Part shown: one piece after another, positions 51,526 through 62,699 of the stretch | Layout: every line of letters begins with the position of its first letter | How positions within the stretch are numbered: position 1 is the first letter of the stretch | Assembly: GCA_963277665.1 (NCBI GenBank) | Contig: OY728159.1 | Coordinates: 1,015,639,343 to 1,015,703,342 of the forward strand | DNA from: Viscum album | Lineage: Eukaryota > Streptophyta > Magnoliopsida > Santalales > Viscaceae | Length of the DNA stretch: 64,000 bases | Direction of reading: 5' to 3' | The notes under the pieces: model-generated | Database searches by the model: none | Told to the model about the DNA's origin: nothing | Seen by the model: only the letters and a program-made list of their open reading frames with translations | Position numbers and translations under genes: made by a program

Positions 51526-51540
51526 TCATACCTGAGGTAA
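51526..51540 (+). promoter_or_regulatory. Splice-donor-like motif in 5' LTR of element D
   Basis: CCTGAGGTAAGGGTT is identical in both LTRs (the other at 58,899-58,913) although the surroundings have diverged. It matches the plant 5' splice-site consensus. A pyrimidine tract ending in AG (TTTCCTTTCCCTAG, about 53,089-53,102) lies 1.57 kb downstream. Confidence 0.45.
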
Positions 51541-53340
51541 GGGTTACTCATCTCACTTTTACTTTCATGTGATATGCCAGATTCAACACTTATTTATTTT
51601 TTATGGTGTATATAATGACCCTTATATATTTTATATCATGAACCTATTTATATTCATGGTATTTAATGTTTTATTTTAAGTTTTTGGTGTTATGGTTCTA
51701 ATGTCACCAAAGAGGTAATGGTTTATTTCACAATCTCATGATTATTCGAGATTGTTTATTTTTAAGCCTCTCTTGGAAAAATTATTTAAAATTACTATGT
51801 TAAACTCAATATATATTATTATACTATGGTTATTCGTGATTTTTTCAAGTAATAGTTCCTTTTTCTTTTTTTGGTAATTAAAATGGTTGAGAAAATGTTT
51901 TTCAGAAAATCCAAATTTATTTCTCTTTTTGGTCAAATTTGATTTCTCTTTTATAACCATGTTTTATAAAAATGTTTTTAAAAATATTTTTAACATTATC
52001 TAAATTAATTATTAAATAAATATTTTCCCATGTTTTAATATTTTAAAAAAATAAAGGAAATGCCTTGTCATTTTCTGAATGAGATACTTTAAACCTTTTT
52101 ACAACAGTGTGAAAAAAAATATTTTTTTTCACTTATACAACATGTATGGAATTAACCACCATTGTGAAAACTCAATTATATTAAGACTAATTTATAATTT
52201 TCAATGATTATTTTAAAATAAAATATTTTTCCTAATATTTTGTAATTTTTTGGTTTTTAAAACTGATTTTCAAAGTGAAAAAGGATATTTTCCTTAAGAA
52301 TGATTTTAACGTAATTTTTATTTTATTTATATTCATTAACAACAAAAAAATACCATTAATTATGATATATTGTAAATATATTGTAATGATATTATCCTTA
52401 TTATTTCTCTCAATGTTTTATGATCAATTTGATTTGGGATGTACTATTTTGATATCATTACCCATATTAGTCTGGATGATTTATGATAACTTTGACCGAG
52501 GAATGTATTGACATTCATATGATATATTTCCAATAAAAATGTCTATGTTGATTATGTTTATTGATTAGGGAAATTATTAATATTACATATTCTAGTTTTT
52601 CAACAAGAATGTATTACATTTATTATGTTTCTCCCCTTTCATATAAGGAATGCATTGGACTTAGTAAGTGATAGTTGGGGCCTGTTATAGCCCCTTGAAG
52701 CATCAGTAGGTCTCATGGGACAAAATATCTTGGGTTTTAGGCCAAGTACTTACTCATTTTTTTAATATGACTTGAAATGATTCATTTATAGTGTATTTTT
52801 TATGTCCATAATTATGAATTCTCTCATTATGAGATTATTTATTGATGTCCATGATATTATTCAATTAGTAAGAATATTCCTTGATAAGTTTCAAGATCAT
52901 GTGATTATTTATATAGCATTATTTTATCATCATTTATACTAGCCATATTATTCTTCATGCACTTTTTATTTATTAAATGGATTTTTTTAGTTATTTATAA
53001 TTATATATTGATTATTATTTATGTATTCATAATATCTTATATTGTATGCATGCCCTTACTGATCATTTGGGCTCACCCCTTTCTTATGTTTCCTTTCCCT
53101 AGGATTCTAGGAAGTGTACCGTGACTAATATGCAGGGATATAATTATATAAATAAAGGTGTTATTAATGAAAATACTATGTTTTATTTTAATTTTTTTAA
53201 TGTAATGTGAAATTCAATTATGTATCTAGTTTTCCAATACTAAAAAACTATTTGGTCCTTTGGAATGTGATTACTTATGTCTAGAACCAATGTAATAAAG
53301 TAAAAACCAACTTTGGAAAACTAGGGTTGGGGTCATTATA

Positions 53341-53356
53341 TTTGGTATTAGATAAA
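53341..53356 (+). other. Primer-binding site of element D
   Basis: TTTGGTATTAGATAAA immediately after the LTR; TTGGTATTAGA differs from the tRNA-iMet site TTGGTATCAGA by one C-to-T change. Confidence 0.8.
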
Positions 53357-53755
53357 TTTAATTACAGACCTTGAAAACTAGATTTAGGAAAACATAGATA
53401 AGGGAATATATCCCTATGAGTGAATTTAAGGATAAGTCTATATATAAGATAACATTATGATGTTTTTGTAGGGTATATATTATGTGCCTTTCCTATAAAT
53501 ACATTCATATCTGGATACTATAAGTTTATTTCGATTTGTAATAGTTATACCTAGGGGTAATAACTCCAAAAAGGGAGCATTGGGCTGGTGCATGACAACG
53601 GGCCTTGTTTAACACCTAGTTTAACACTCATAGGGATATGTTTGGGTTAATTCATATTTTATTTAGAAACCATTATAAAGAAAATTATGATTTGTGATAA
53701 ACATGTGTAATTGATTATCTTTATAAGGGATAATTAATCATATTCATGTGTAGAT
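53357..53755 (+). other. Short leader of element D where gag should be
   Basis: About 400 bp of AT-rich DNA with no gag, zinc-knuckle or protease similarity. A short GC-richer patch lies at 53,575-53,640. Confidence 0.6.
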
Positions 53756-54700
53756 CCATCCTCAGTAGCTCTTCTAAATGAAATCCTTAGGGAAGAAGAG
53801 AAGATACAATCTACAGATGTAAAAGGTGATCTTCAAATTGATGATGTACCTATTGTACAATAATTAATTGATTTAATTCTTGATGTGTTGAATGGAAATA
53901 CATTAGAGCATGAAGTAGAGTCTTACATTTATTTAATCCATAATGAAAGAAAAATATCAAATACTCCCTATAAAATGGTCATTGTAGAATTTTTGGACCT
54001 AAAGAAACAACTAGAGGAGTTGTGTGATAAGGGATTTATACACCCTAGTGTTTCACCTAGGCAATCCCCAGATCTTTTTGTTAAGAATATATATGGATAT
54101 ATTTTTATTTTCATTGATTATATAGAAATCAGTGCTACTATGATAAAGAACAAGTATCCTCTACCACTCATTGAGGAATTAATCATTCAAATTCACAGAG
54201 CCCAATAATTTTCAAATATTGACATTAATTTTAGGTATAATAAATTAGAGTAAATAAAGAATAGATTCTAAATAAATCATTTTGTATGAGTTATGGACAT
54301 TACAATTTCTTATTAATTCCATTTGGATTGACTAATGAACCCTCTATCTTCATGGATCTAATGAATTGATTATTTAAGTTATATCTTGATAATTTTATTT
54401 TGATATTCATTGATGATATCTTGGTGAAATATAAGAGATAAAAGTACCATGATAATCACTTGAGGATCATTATTGGAACTCTTGGAAGAAAAGAGTTATA
54501 TGGTAAATTTATCATGTTTGAATTATATCATCAGAATGATTCTTTTCATGGAATTATTATCACCAAGGATGGAATCTCATTTCATCCTGTGAAGAAAAAG
54601 GCGGTCCAAGAATTGACTACACCAATGAAAATAACTGAGGTACATAGTTTCGTCAGTCTGGAAGGTTGCTATTAGTGATTTTTTCAAAATTTTATTCAAT
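53756..54700 (+). pseudogene. Reverse transcriptase of element D
   Basis: An open piece at 53,885-54,208 carries the RT entry: KKQLEELCDKGFIHPSVSPR, FIDYIEIS (canonical CIDYREL) and MIKNKYPLPLIEELI. After a break, [19 protein letters not shown] and the active site FIDDIL (54,406-54,423) follow; both catalytic aspartates are kept. The 54,460-54,675 piece continues with LRIIIGTLGRKELYGKF and the thumb region ending FVSLEGCY. Upstream, 53,756-53,880 resembles the linker before RT. Frameshifts and stops separate the pieces. Confidence 0.88.
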
Positions 54701-55200
54701 TGTCTAACCCATTTACTAATCTTACAAGAGGGATTAAGTTTTCATGGACAAAGGAATGCGAAGAATGTTTTGAAGAATTGAATAGGATATTGTTTAATTA
54801 TCTGATTTTTACACTACCATTAGGAAATGATGGGCTTGTAATATATAGTGATCCATATAAGAAAGGGCTTGGTTATTTACTTATGAAAAATTATATTCAT
54901 TACCTATGCATCAAGGAAGTTAATGATTCGTGAAAAAAAGTATCCAAAACATGATCTTGAGTTAGAAGATGTAATATTTTATTCAAACATATGGAGACAT
55001 TAACTCTATGGGAAAAATTGTGAGATATATATAGACCATAAGATTTTGAATTACATCATTTCGTAGAAATATCACAACATGAGGTAAAGGTAACTACTTA
55101 ATCTAATCTATAACTATGATTTCTCAATACACTACCACCCAAGTAAGGAAAATAAGGTATCAGATTCATTGAGCTAGAAAAGTTAAGGAGTCTTAACCAA
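54700..55200 (+). pseudogene. RNase H of element D
   Basis: The open piece 54,700-54,933 reads FTNLTRGIKFSWTKECEECF, then ILTLP-like IFTLPLGNDGLVIYSDPYKKG with YSDAS decayed to YSDPY, and GLGYLLMKN for GLGCVLMQN. It continues in other frames to the WRHYLYG and HYHPGKEN-like positions (about 55,000-55,160). Confidence 0.8.
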
Positions 55201-56330
55201 AATGAGGATTGAAAATGATCCTATGTCTATGGATTTAATAAATATAGATATGGGAATTATTAAGGAAGGGGATACATCACTTCTTTTTTACCTGATTTCT
55301 GAAAAATGTTTTTTGGAAAATTTAAAAAGTTATCAACCTAGTGATATTAATATTCAAAAGAAAATTAAATTCATGAATGATGGGAAATTGGAAGATATCA
55401 AATTTGAAGAGGGAGTTTTGAAATTTGGAAAGAGAATTTTTGTTCCAACTATACCTAGTCATAAAAAGGGAATTTTTGAATGAAGATCATAGCTTTAATT
55501 TATATATACACCCTAGTATCTCTAATATTTATATATATTTAAAGGGACACTTTGGTGGTATAATATAAAGTGGGAAATTGTGAATTATGTGCCAATATTT
55601 TTGGTTTTTCAACAAGTGAAGGCTGAGAGACAACATCCTAGAAGATCCTTTCAACCTCTATATATTCCTATGTGGAAATATAATGTCATTATCATAGACT
55701 CTTTCCCTAGATTACCAAATCCTCCTAGAAATAATGATTCAATATTGTTTTTTATTTATCACCTCACTAAATCTGTACATTTTCTTGCTATAAGAGAAGA
55801 TTTACTTATGGAGAGCATTGCATAGCTCTATAATAATGAAGTTGTAAGACATCATGTAATACCTCTTTGAATTGTGTCTGATCATGATCCAAAATTTATA
55901 TTGATATTCTGGAAAAAAATTCAGAAGGATCTTGATACCATGATTCATTTGGGCATCACACATCACCATCAAACCGATGGATAGTTCTAAAGGACTATTC
56001 AAACATTAGAAGTCATATTTAGTTCATGATCTCTTGACTTTCAAGGTATGTGGGATTAGTATTTACCTTTGGTAGAGTTTTCTTATAACAATATCTTCCA
56101 TTCAAGTATTCAAATGGAAATATATGAAAAATTATATGGTAAGAAATATCACACTCCAACTTGATGGGATAAAGTTAGTGAAAGGAATCTTTTAGGCCCA
56201 TAACTTGTAGAGGATAAAATAGTAAAGGAAAATATTATTCAAACCCATATAAAAGTGGTTTAAAGTGAGAAAAATAGCTATGTCGATAAGTGGAGGAAAG
56301 ATTTTGAATTTAAAGGGGAGATCATATTTT
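55200..56330 (+). pseudogene. Integrase of element D
   Basis: The N-terminal region is at 55,202-55,483 (EEGVLKFGKRIFVPTIPSHK). The catalytic core begins with FQQVKAERQHPRR, then WKYNVIIIDSFPRLPNPPR (first Asp kept, at about 55,692), HLTKSVHFLAIR, IVSDHDPKF with the second Asp at about 55,880, and HHHQTDG near 55,965 followed by RTIQTLE. Then FSYNN, SSIQMEIYEKLYGKK and the C-terminal LGP.LVEDKIVKE and FEFKGEIIFS blocks. All core motifs of a gypsy integrase are legible despite stops. Confidence 0.9.
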
Positions 56331-56469
56331 CTTGAATGTATCTCCATAAAAGGGTGTTAAAAGGTTTGGTAAGAAAGGGAAACTGAGACTTGGGTACATC
56401 TATCCTTTTTAAATCCTGTAAGGAATTGGAGTTGTGGCATACTATCTAGAAATGTCACTAATTCTCTTT

Positions 56470-56765
56470 AAAGTACAAGATTTGTTTCATATATCATTGT
56501 TAAGGAAGTACATGTCATACCAACCACATGTTATCACCTATAAATAAATAGAATTGGAACTTGATCTATCATACACTAAAGGGCCTATCTAGATTTTGGA
56601 CACTAGGGAAAAAAATTTCTAGAATTGAACAAGTCGACTGGTAAAGTTACTTCTGAAAAATCATAAGATAGAAGAGGTGGTGTGGGAACCTAAAGAAATT
56701 ATGATGAAGGAATATGAAAATATTTTCAAGAGGTTTCATTCTAGAAATTTCAAAGATTAAATTTT
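56470..56765 (+). pseudogene. Chromodomain tail of element D integrase
   Basis: An LFHISLLRKYM block (canonical VFHVSMLRKYV) at about 56,480-56,515 is followed at 56,590-56,760 by ILDTREK, a LLLKNHKIEEVVWEPKEIMM stretch and YENIFKRFHSRNFKD. This is the chromodomain region typical of Tekay/Del chromoviruses, which in living elements guides integration to heterochromatin. Confidence 0.8.
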
Positions 56766-56767
56766 TT

Positions 56768-56780
56768 GAATGGGGAATAA
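56768..56780 (+). promoter_or_regulatory. Polypurine tract of element D
   Basis: GAATGGGGAATAA directly abuts TGTAACACCC, the 3' LTR start. Confidence 0.85.
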
Positions 56781-59700
56781 TGTAACACCCTGATACTTTA
56801 TAATATATTTCAAATTAAATAAATTTAATATCTTTGATAGCCTATGGTATAAGCAATCTTGATTATAAAATAACCATAAAATAGTTTACCATTATAACCT
56901 AGCCATTAAATTAACAGGTTTGAATAGGGATAACTAAATTATTAAAAGTAAATTTTTTACACATGTATATAATAAATTCATTGGTTGTTAATTGATTATA
57001 AATTTAAATAAAAATCATTTTAAAATAAAATATTTTTTTCTGAAAACTGTATTTTTCTAAAAAGTGTTTTTGTCACATTTTATGTACTTATATTAAAATA
57101 AATTTTGATCAATTTTAGAAAATGTATTTGAAAATATTAAATTCATTTTTTAAACTAGAATCCTAAATTTATATTAGTGTGAATTATTGATAATTTTATG
57201 AAAAGTTTACTTTTTTCCATAAATAGTGAAAAATACTAATTTTTATTGAAAATTACCTTTCGTTTAGAGAATTTAAAAAGTTATATTTTGTTTTAAAATT
57301 GTTTTAAAAGTAAAATTAGTTCAATTATATTATTATTAATCTAATTTAGGTCATTAGAATAAAATTTATGTTTATTTTTTAAATAAAAACTTGTTATACT
57401 TAAGAAAACCTATCCTTTGGAAACCTGTTTTTTTTTTCAACATGCTTGAGAGTCTGATTTTAAATTATATTTTTCCATTTCTGTAATTTAAATTTAAAAA
57501 ATCTATATTTTTAATCATCATAATTGATATTATTTAAGAATTTCAAATTATTTTTTTCATAATGAATAGTAAAAAAATAGTTACCGTTGTTAAGGTTAAA
57601 ACAGGTTTACCAGGATTGTTAAACTAAAAAGATAAGAGTTAAAATTACTTAAAAACTTTTCCGATTACTATTTTATATAAATATTTCAAACTAATATCAA
57701 ATAATTTTCTCTAATGAGCCTTTTGGGAGCCTTTTTTCATGTGTAAAACATGGTTATAATATATTCTTTTTAAAAATTCCAAGTGTTTCCTCTCCCTGGA
57801 TTATAAAAGGGAACCCGCTCTCCTCTACTATTCACACATAAAAAGCCATTTTTTCCAATACCTAACCTAATATATTCCTTACATCTCTTCCCATCACCTA
57901 TAGTCCTTTTATTAATCATAAAACCAAATTATTAAGGCTTTATGTATAAACCTATAGAGGTTCTATGAATAAGAGATATAATTCTTAACCATGCATTTTA
58001 ATTTTATTTATTCCTTTACCCCCTCAAAATGTTCTCCAACTATCGTAAAATAATAAAAAAATTATCTATAAAATACTGATATGTTATCATGTTAACTTAA
58101 TAATCAATATCCATCTCATCTTCCATCAAATGGGAAATGAAACTGTCGGTCATATGTGTGGTAAACTAGAAGCTTGCCAACTGTTGTAATTAGTTTTCCA
58201 TAACCACCTATCATGGACGGATATAATTATGGATTTAATGTATATATATTATATTTATGAAATAATTATACTTATTTAATTATAATATCATATATACCCT
58301 CTTACCTTCCAATTTTTTTGTAAAGTGATAACATCACTCATGTGTACATGTGGACTACCGCCTCTATGAAGCGATGTGATTCGTTTTTCATTTTATTTTA
58401 ACATGGATGAAAATATGGATAGATTTGATGAAAATATATGATTTATATTATATAATAATGATTATTTAAGGGATAATTGTTATTTTTCTTTCTTTATTTC
58501 CATCCTTCAAAAAAATGAAAACAATGCCCATGCATACATACGGCCTACCGTCATCAAGAATGGTGTAACTCATTTTTTCCTATCTAAATTTTATGGAATA
58601 TTATAAAAACTTATATAATGAATATATATTATAATTATATCATGTTTAATATTACTAATATGATGTAACCATGGTCAAATTATAAGGTCTAAAACTACTA
58701 AACAAAAACATACATGAAATATAAAGCCGTTATTACCTAAAACAGTGATTTTAACAAATAATTACTAATAAACAGGGGATAAAAGATTATAAGTAAATAA
58801 TATAAGGTTTGATATATGTGATTGTGTTTATATAATACATTTATAATAAATATATATTTACTATAAAGTAGTTTTAAACACGTATAAATGATTTCAAACC
58901 TGAGGTAAGGGTTTCTCTTCTCATTTTTACTTCATTGAAACATATGTCATATTTTTCACTTATTTATTTTTTGTGGTGTATATACTGGAACTTTGATATG
59001 TTATATCATGAATATATTTATACTAATTTTATTTAAATTTTATTTTGAAATTATGGTGTATATTATTCAAAAGTTACCAAATTGGTAAGGGTTTATTTAA
59101 AATCTCATCATTATTCAGGATTGTTTAAATTTAAGCCTCCGTTAGGGGAATTATTTATTCTTCCTATCTTAAAACTAATATATTTTCTTATCCACAGGTT
59201 GTTCATGAATTTTCTAATTAATAGTATTTTTTTTCTTTAGTGCTTAAAATTTTGAGATTTCTTTTAATAAAATCCAACTTTATTTCTCTTTTCGATCGAA
59301 AATGTCTTTTCCTCCATATCCATGTTTTCTAAAAAAAATTATGAATGTTTTTTATATTATAAAATGATTTATTAAAAGAATTTACCCATTATTTAATTTT
59401 TACAAAATGGTTTTAAAGGAATCTTCTTTTCATTTTCTAAACGACATGATTTTAACTTTTTACAATAATGTAAAAAAGAATTTTTTTAACTTACACGACA
59501 TGTATGGAATTACCCACTATCTTGACCACTCAATTATTTGAATATTTCTAATTATTTTCAAATAAATTTTTTTTTTTCTAATTATTATGATTTTTTTAAA
59601 GTTATTTTCAATGTGAAAATTATATTTTCCTCGAGAATGTTTTTAATGTCATTTTATAGTATTTATATTCATAAACTATAAAAATAATCATTTTAGTTAT

Positions 59701-60680
59701 GATACATTGGTAATATATTGTGATGATACTATCCTTATTATTTATCTGGATGGTTTATAATCAGTTTGAATGGGGATGTACTATTTTGATACCATTCTTC
59801 ATATTAATCTAGATGATATATGATATTTTTTACTGGGGAATGTATTAACATTCATATTATAGTTTTCTAATACGAGTGTTTATGTTGATTATGTTTATTG
59901 GTTGGGGAAATTATTATCATTACATATGGTATATTTCCAATATGAATGTTTTATGTTGTTTATGTTTCTCCAATTTCATATAACGAATGTATTGAACATA
60001 GTAAGTGATTAATGGGATTTTTTATATCCCTTCCATGCATCAATGAGTCTCATGAGACAAACTATCTTGGGTTTTTAGATGAGGCATTACCCATTTATGT
60101 AATATATCTTATCATGAGTCCTTGACGTTATGTTTATGATGTCTATCATTATGAATTACCTCATTATGATATTAGTTGTTGATTTACATGTGATTGTTTG
60201 ATTAGTAATAATATCCATGTATACGTTTCAAGATCATGTGATTTTTCATGTGTCATTATTTGATCATCATTTATTCATTCCATATTATTCTTTATGCTCA
60301 AGTTATTGATTAAATGGAATGTATTTTTAGTTATTTACCTTTTCATATTGATTATATTTTATGTATTCATCATAGATTCTTTTGTACTCATACTCTTAAT
60401 GGGAATCTGAGTTCACCCATTTCTTATTTTTCCTTTCCTTGGGATTATAGGAAGTATATTAATACTGATACACAGGGTTATTCTTAAGGGAATAATGGTG
60501 TTATAAAATAAAATACTATATTTTATTTTATGCTTTCCATTTTAATGTGAAATTCAAGTATGTATCTTGTTTTCCAATACTAATAAACTATTTGATCCTT
60601 TGTTATGTGATCACTTGTATCAAGCACCAATATTAAAAATTAACCACCAACTCTAGGAAACTAGGTTCAGGGTCTTTACA
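56781..60680 (+). repeat. 3' LTR of element D
   Basis: 3,900 bp, starting TGTAACACCCTGATAC and ending GGTCTTTACA. It keeps a perfect TATA box (57,802-57,808) followed by a CT-rich initiator-like stretch, and the CCTGAGGTAAGGGTT motif at about 58,899. Confidence 0.93.
57802..57808 (+). promoter_or_regulatory. TATA box in 3' LTR of element D
   Basis: TATAAAAGGGAACC with CTCTCCTCTACTATTCACA about 15 bases downstream: a canonical plant core promoter layout, intact in this copy. Confidence 0.65.
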
Positions 60681-60685
60681 ATTTT

Positions 60686-60880
60686 GAATCAGTACACAGC
60701 ATAATCCATTTGTTGAATCATAACTATATTTCATGAATAGTTCTAGACATGAGGTATATTAGTGACTAATGAAGTGATAAGACTCCTTTTTAAATATTAA
60801 ATATTCATTCACATTCATCATTACATAAAAATATTACTCATTTATTAGTTAGCTTGTTTAGTGGGTTTTAAAATATTAAT
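60686..60880 (-). pseudogene. RNase H start of gypsy element A
   Basis: Minus strand from about 60,830 carries FLCNDECE-like text (canonical FQWTEACE) and ends, at the border of D, in a DSTNGLCCVLIQN stretch matching YCDASKxGLGCVLMQN. The domain match then resumes at 49,382. Confidence 0.75.
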
Positions 60881-61570
60881 AAGTTTTCTCCACAAATATT
60901 CAGAAGTACCTAGTTAGTCTAAGGAAACTACATATCTCCATTATAGATTTATGTATTGGACATAATTCAACATAATTTGTCTTAGAAGAATCTAAATATA
61001 TACCTTTTATGGTGATAACATTCCCTAAGAATGATACTTCCTATATCCAAGACTCACAGTTACTGTACTTTGAATATAGATTATCCTTTTGAAGAGTCTT
61101 CAAAAAATTACTCAAATTCTCTTCATGCCCCTCCTTTCTTGTAGAGTATGGAAGAATATCATTTATAATGGATACCAAAAATTTATAAAGGTAATATCTG
61201 AAGACAGTACTCATTGATTTTATAAATATAGCTAGATCATTAGTGAGTCTGATAAGAGACACTATAAACTCATAATGACCATATCTTATTCTAAAGGCAG
61301 CCTTTGGAATATCTTCCTTCTTAATATTTAATTATAAAAATAATAACCAATGGTCCATATTAAATGATTATTATGCCCCATGTAGTTTATTGAAAAATTA
61401 ATCAATTTGTGGTAGAGAATACTAGTTCTTTATCATTATCTTATTGACTTAATGATAATAAATGTAGAGGCCCATTGACCTGTCCTTCTTGAAGAAGAGG
61501 ATCAGTGCACCCCATTATGAATCACTCTGGTGTATAAAACCCTTGTCTAGATTCTCCTGTGAATAATTCT
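60881..61570 (-). pseudogene. Reverse transcriptase of gypsy element A
   Basis: The minus strand shows GFIHQSDS.WGALILFFKK at about 61,545-61,480, KIMIKN.YSLPQIN near 61,440, and the open piece 61,262-61,041 with YYLYKFLVSIINDILPYS, GHEENLSNFLKTLQK and LYSKYSNCESWI. A VSFLGNVIT block and a SFLRLTRYF..FVEK ending at about 60,885 complete the fold. The FIDDIL active site has become IINDIL (about 61,170-61,153), losing the first catalytic Asp. Confidence 0.88.
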
Positions 61571-62600
61571 TTGATTATTCCAATTCAATGGTGTGTATTC
61601 TTTAATGATTCTTGGATATGTAAAAATATCCATGTTTAAGTTCAATCAATAACTCAAATTCTTAGTCAAGAGGAAGACTGAGAAACTCATCAGGGAATAA
61701 ATGAGTATAGTTTCTCATAATGGGAATGTATTCATGCAGAATTTTCTCTTTTTTATCCTTCATTTAAACTAGATATTCTTTCTCATAAGAATATAATATA
61801 AATTCTTGAGAATAATACTCCAAATAAGATTCATTCTCTACCTTAAACTTGTAAAAAATGGAGGATAACTTAGGATAAGGATGGTATTTTCCTTCTCTCG
61901 ATAGTTGATGTTGGATTTATAGAGGTATATCTAATACATTACTAATATAGCATCAAGTTACACTAAAGGATGTTTTATAAGGTTATTTTGGAGGTTTTTT
62001 CTATAAAAATTGAATAAGGATGAGTTATATACTTTGGATGAAATAATTTCCCCAATTATTATTTTCATAGATGACTCAACCTCCATATTTTTAGGTGGTT
62101 TCTAAATAGTTTAACTAAACATTCATGAAATTAAAGAATAGATAGAGTCATAATCGAATAGTTTTTTGTTCTTGAATGAAAAACCAATGTACCTATCACC
62201 AAATCGTTTTTTGGATTTGCCTTAGTAGTAGTGATAGTAGAATACCTTCCTTTATCTCTTATCCTTGGGGTTATTTTCATTGGATAACTCTCAAAAAGCT
62301 TGTATTTGGGTAGTGGTTTGAATAGATTATATGATCATTGAATTTGATTTATTAAACATTATGCTAAGCATTAATTGGAACCATTTTTTTATCTCTCACA
62401 TTAGTGGTCTTTTTCATCTCCCTTTGGAATTGATTAACCTGATGCCTCTCTTTTTCACACTTAAATAAAATCTCGATTTATATTGAGATAGTTTCTAGGA
62501 TGATTCTTCCCACACATTTTATATATGGGTAGTTTGGTTTTCTTTCCTCTATGGGATCTATCCATTTTTCCTCCAAAATTAAAATCTATCATATATTTAT
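61571..62600 (-). pseudogene. Gag zinc knuckle and protease region of gypsy element A
   Basis: At about 62,555-62,430 the minus strand reads CGKNHPRN and, in another frame, a KCEKERHQVNQ stretch, which together fit the Tekay-type gag zinc knuckle (CGK.H.G.C....CF.CG..GH....CP). At about 62,230-62,180 NDLVIGTLVFHSR fits the entry to the aspartic protease (VVTGTLTIFS), but the catalytic D-T/S-G triad is gone. The rest is eroded linker. The N-terminal bulk of gag is missing before 62,700. Confidence 0.6.
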
Positions 62601-62699
62601 TATCTCCAATACCTCAATACTATTAAGAATCATCAATATTCATCTCGACCTTATAGGAAAAATGAATAATCTCTTCATAGCTATCAAAGTCTCAAATAG

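Larger units (their letters stand above)
49388..53340 (+). repeat. 5' LTR of element D
   Basis: 3,953 bp. The start TTGAAAACCCTGAGAC aligns with the TGTAACACCCTGATAC of the other LTR; the end GGTCATTATA aligns with GGTCTTTACA. Collinear along its length with 56,781-60,680. It includes a (TA)n run at 50,859-50,884. Confidence 0.92.
49388..60680 (+). mobile_element. Element D: Tekay-like gypsy chromovirus with 3.9-kb LTRs, lacking gag
   Basis: Direct LTRs 49,388-53,340 and 56,781-60,680, primer site at 53,341, polypurine tract at 56,768-56,780 and target duplication ATTTT define an 11.3-kb plus-strand element. The 3.44-kb interior holds reverse transcriptase, RNase H, integrase and a C-terminal chromodomain, but only about 0.5 kb separates primer site from reverse transcriptase, so gag and protease are absent. 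The LTRs make up about 70 percent of the element. It interrupts the RNase H of element A. Stops throughout; inactive. Confidence 0.92.

Noticed and set aside
53087..53110. The acceptor-like site as evidence of a host gene exon
   Set aside because: It lies within a repeated LTR and no coding frame follows it.
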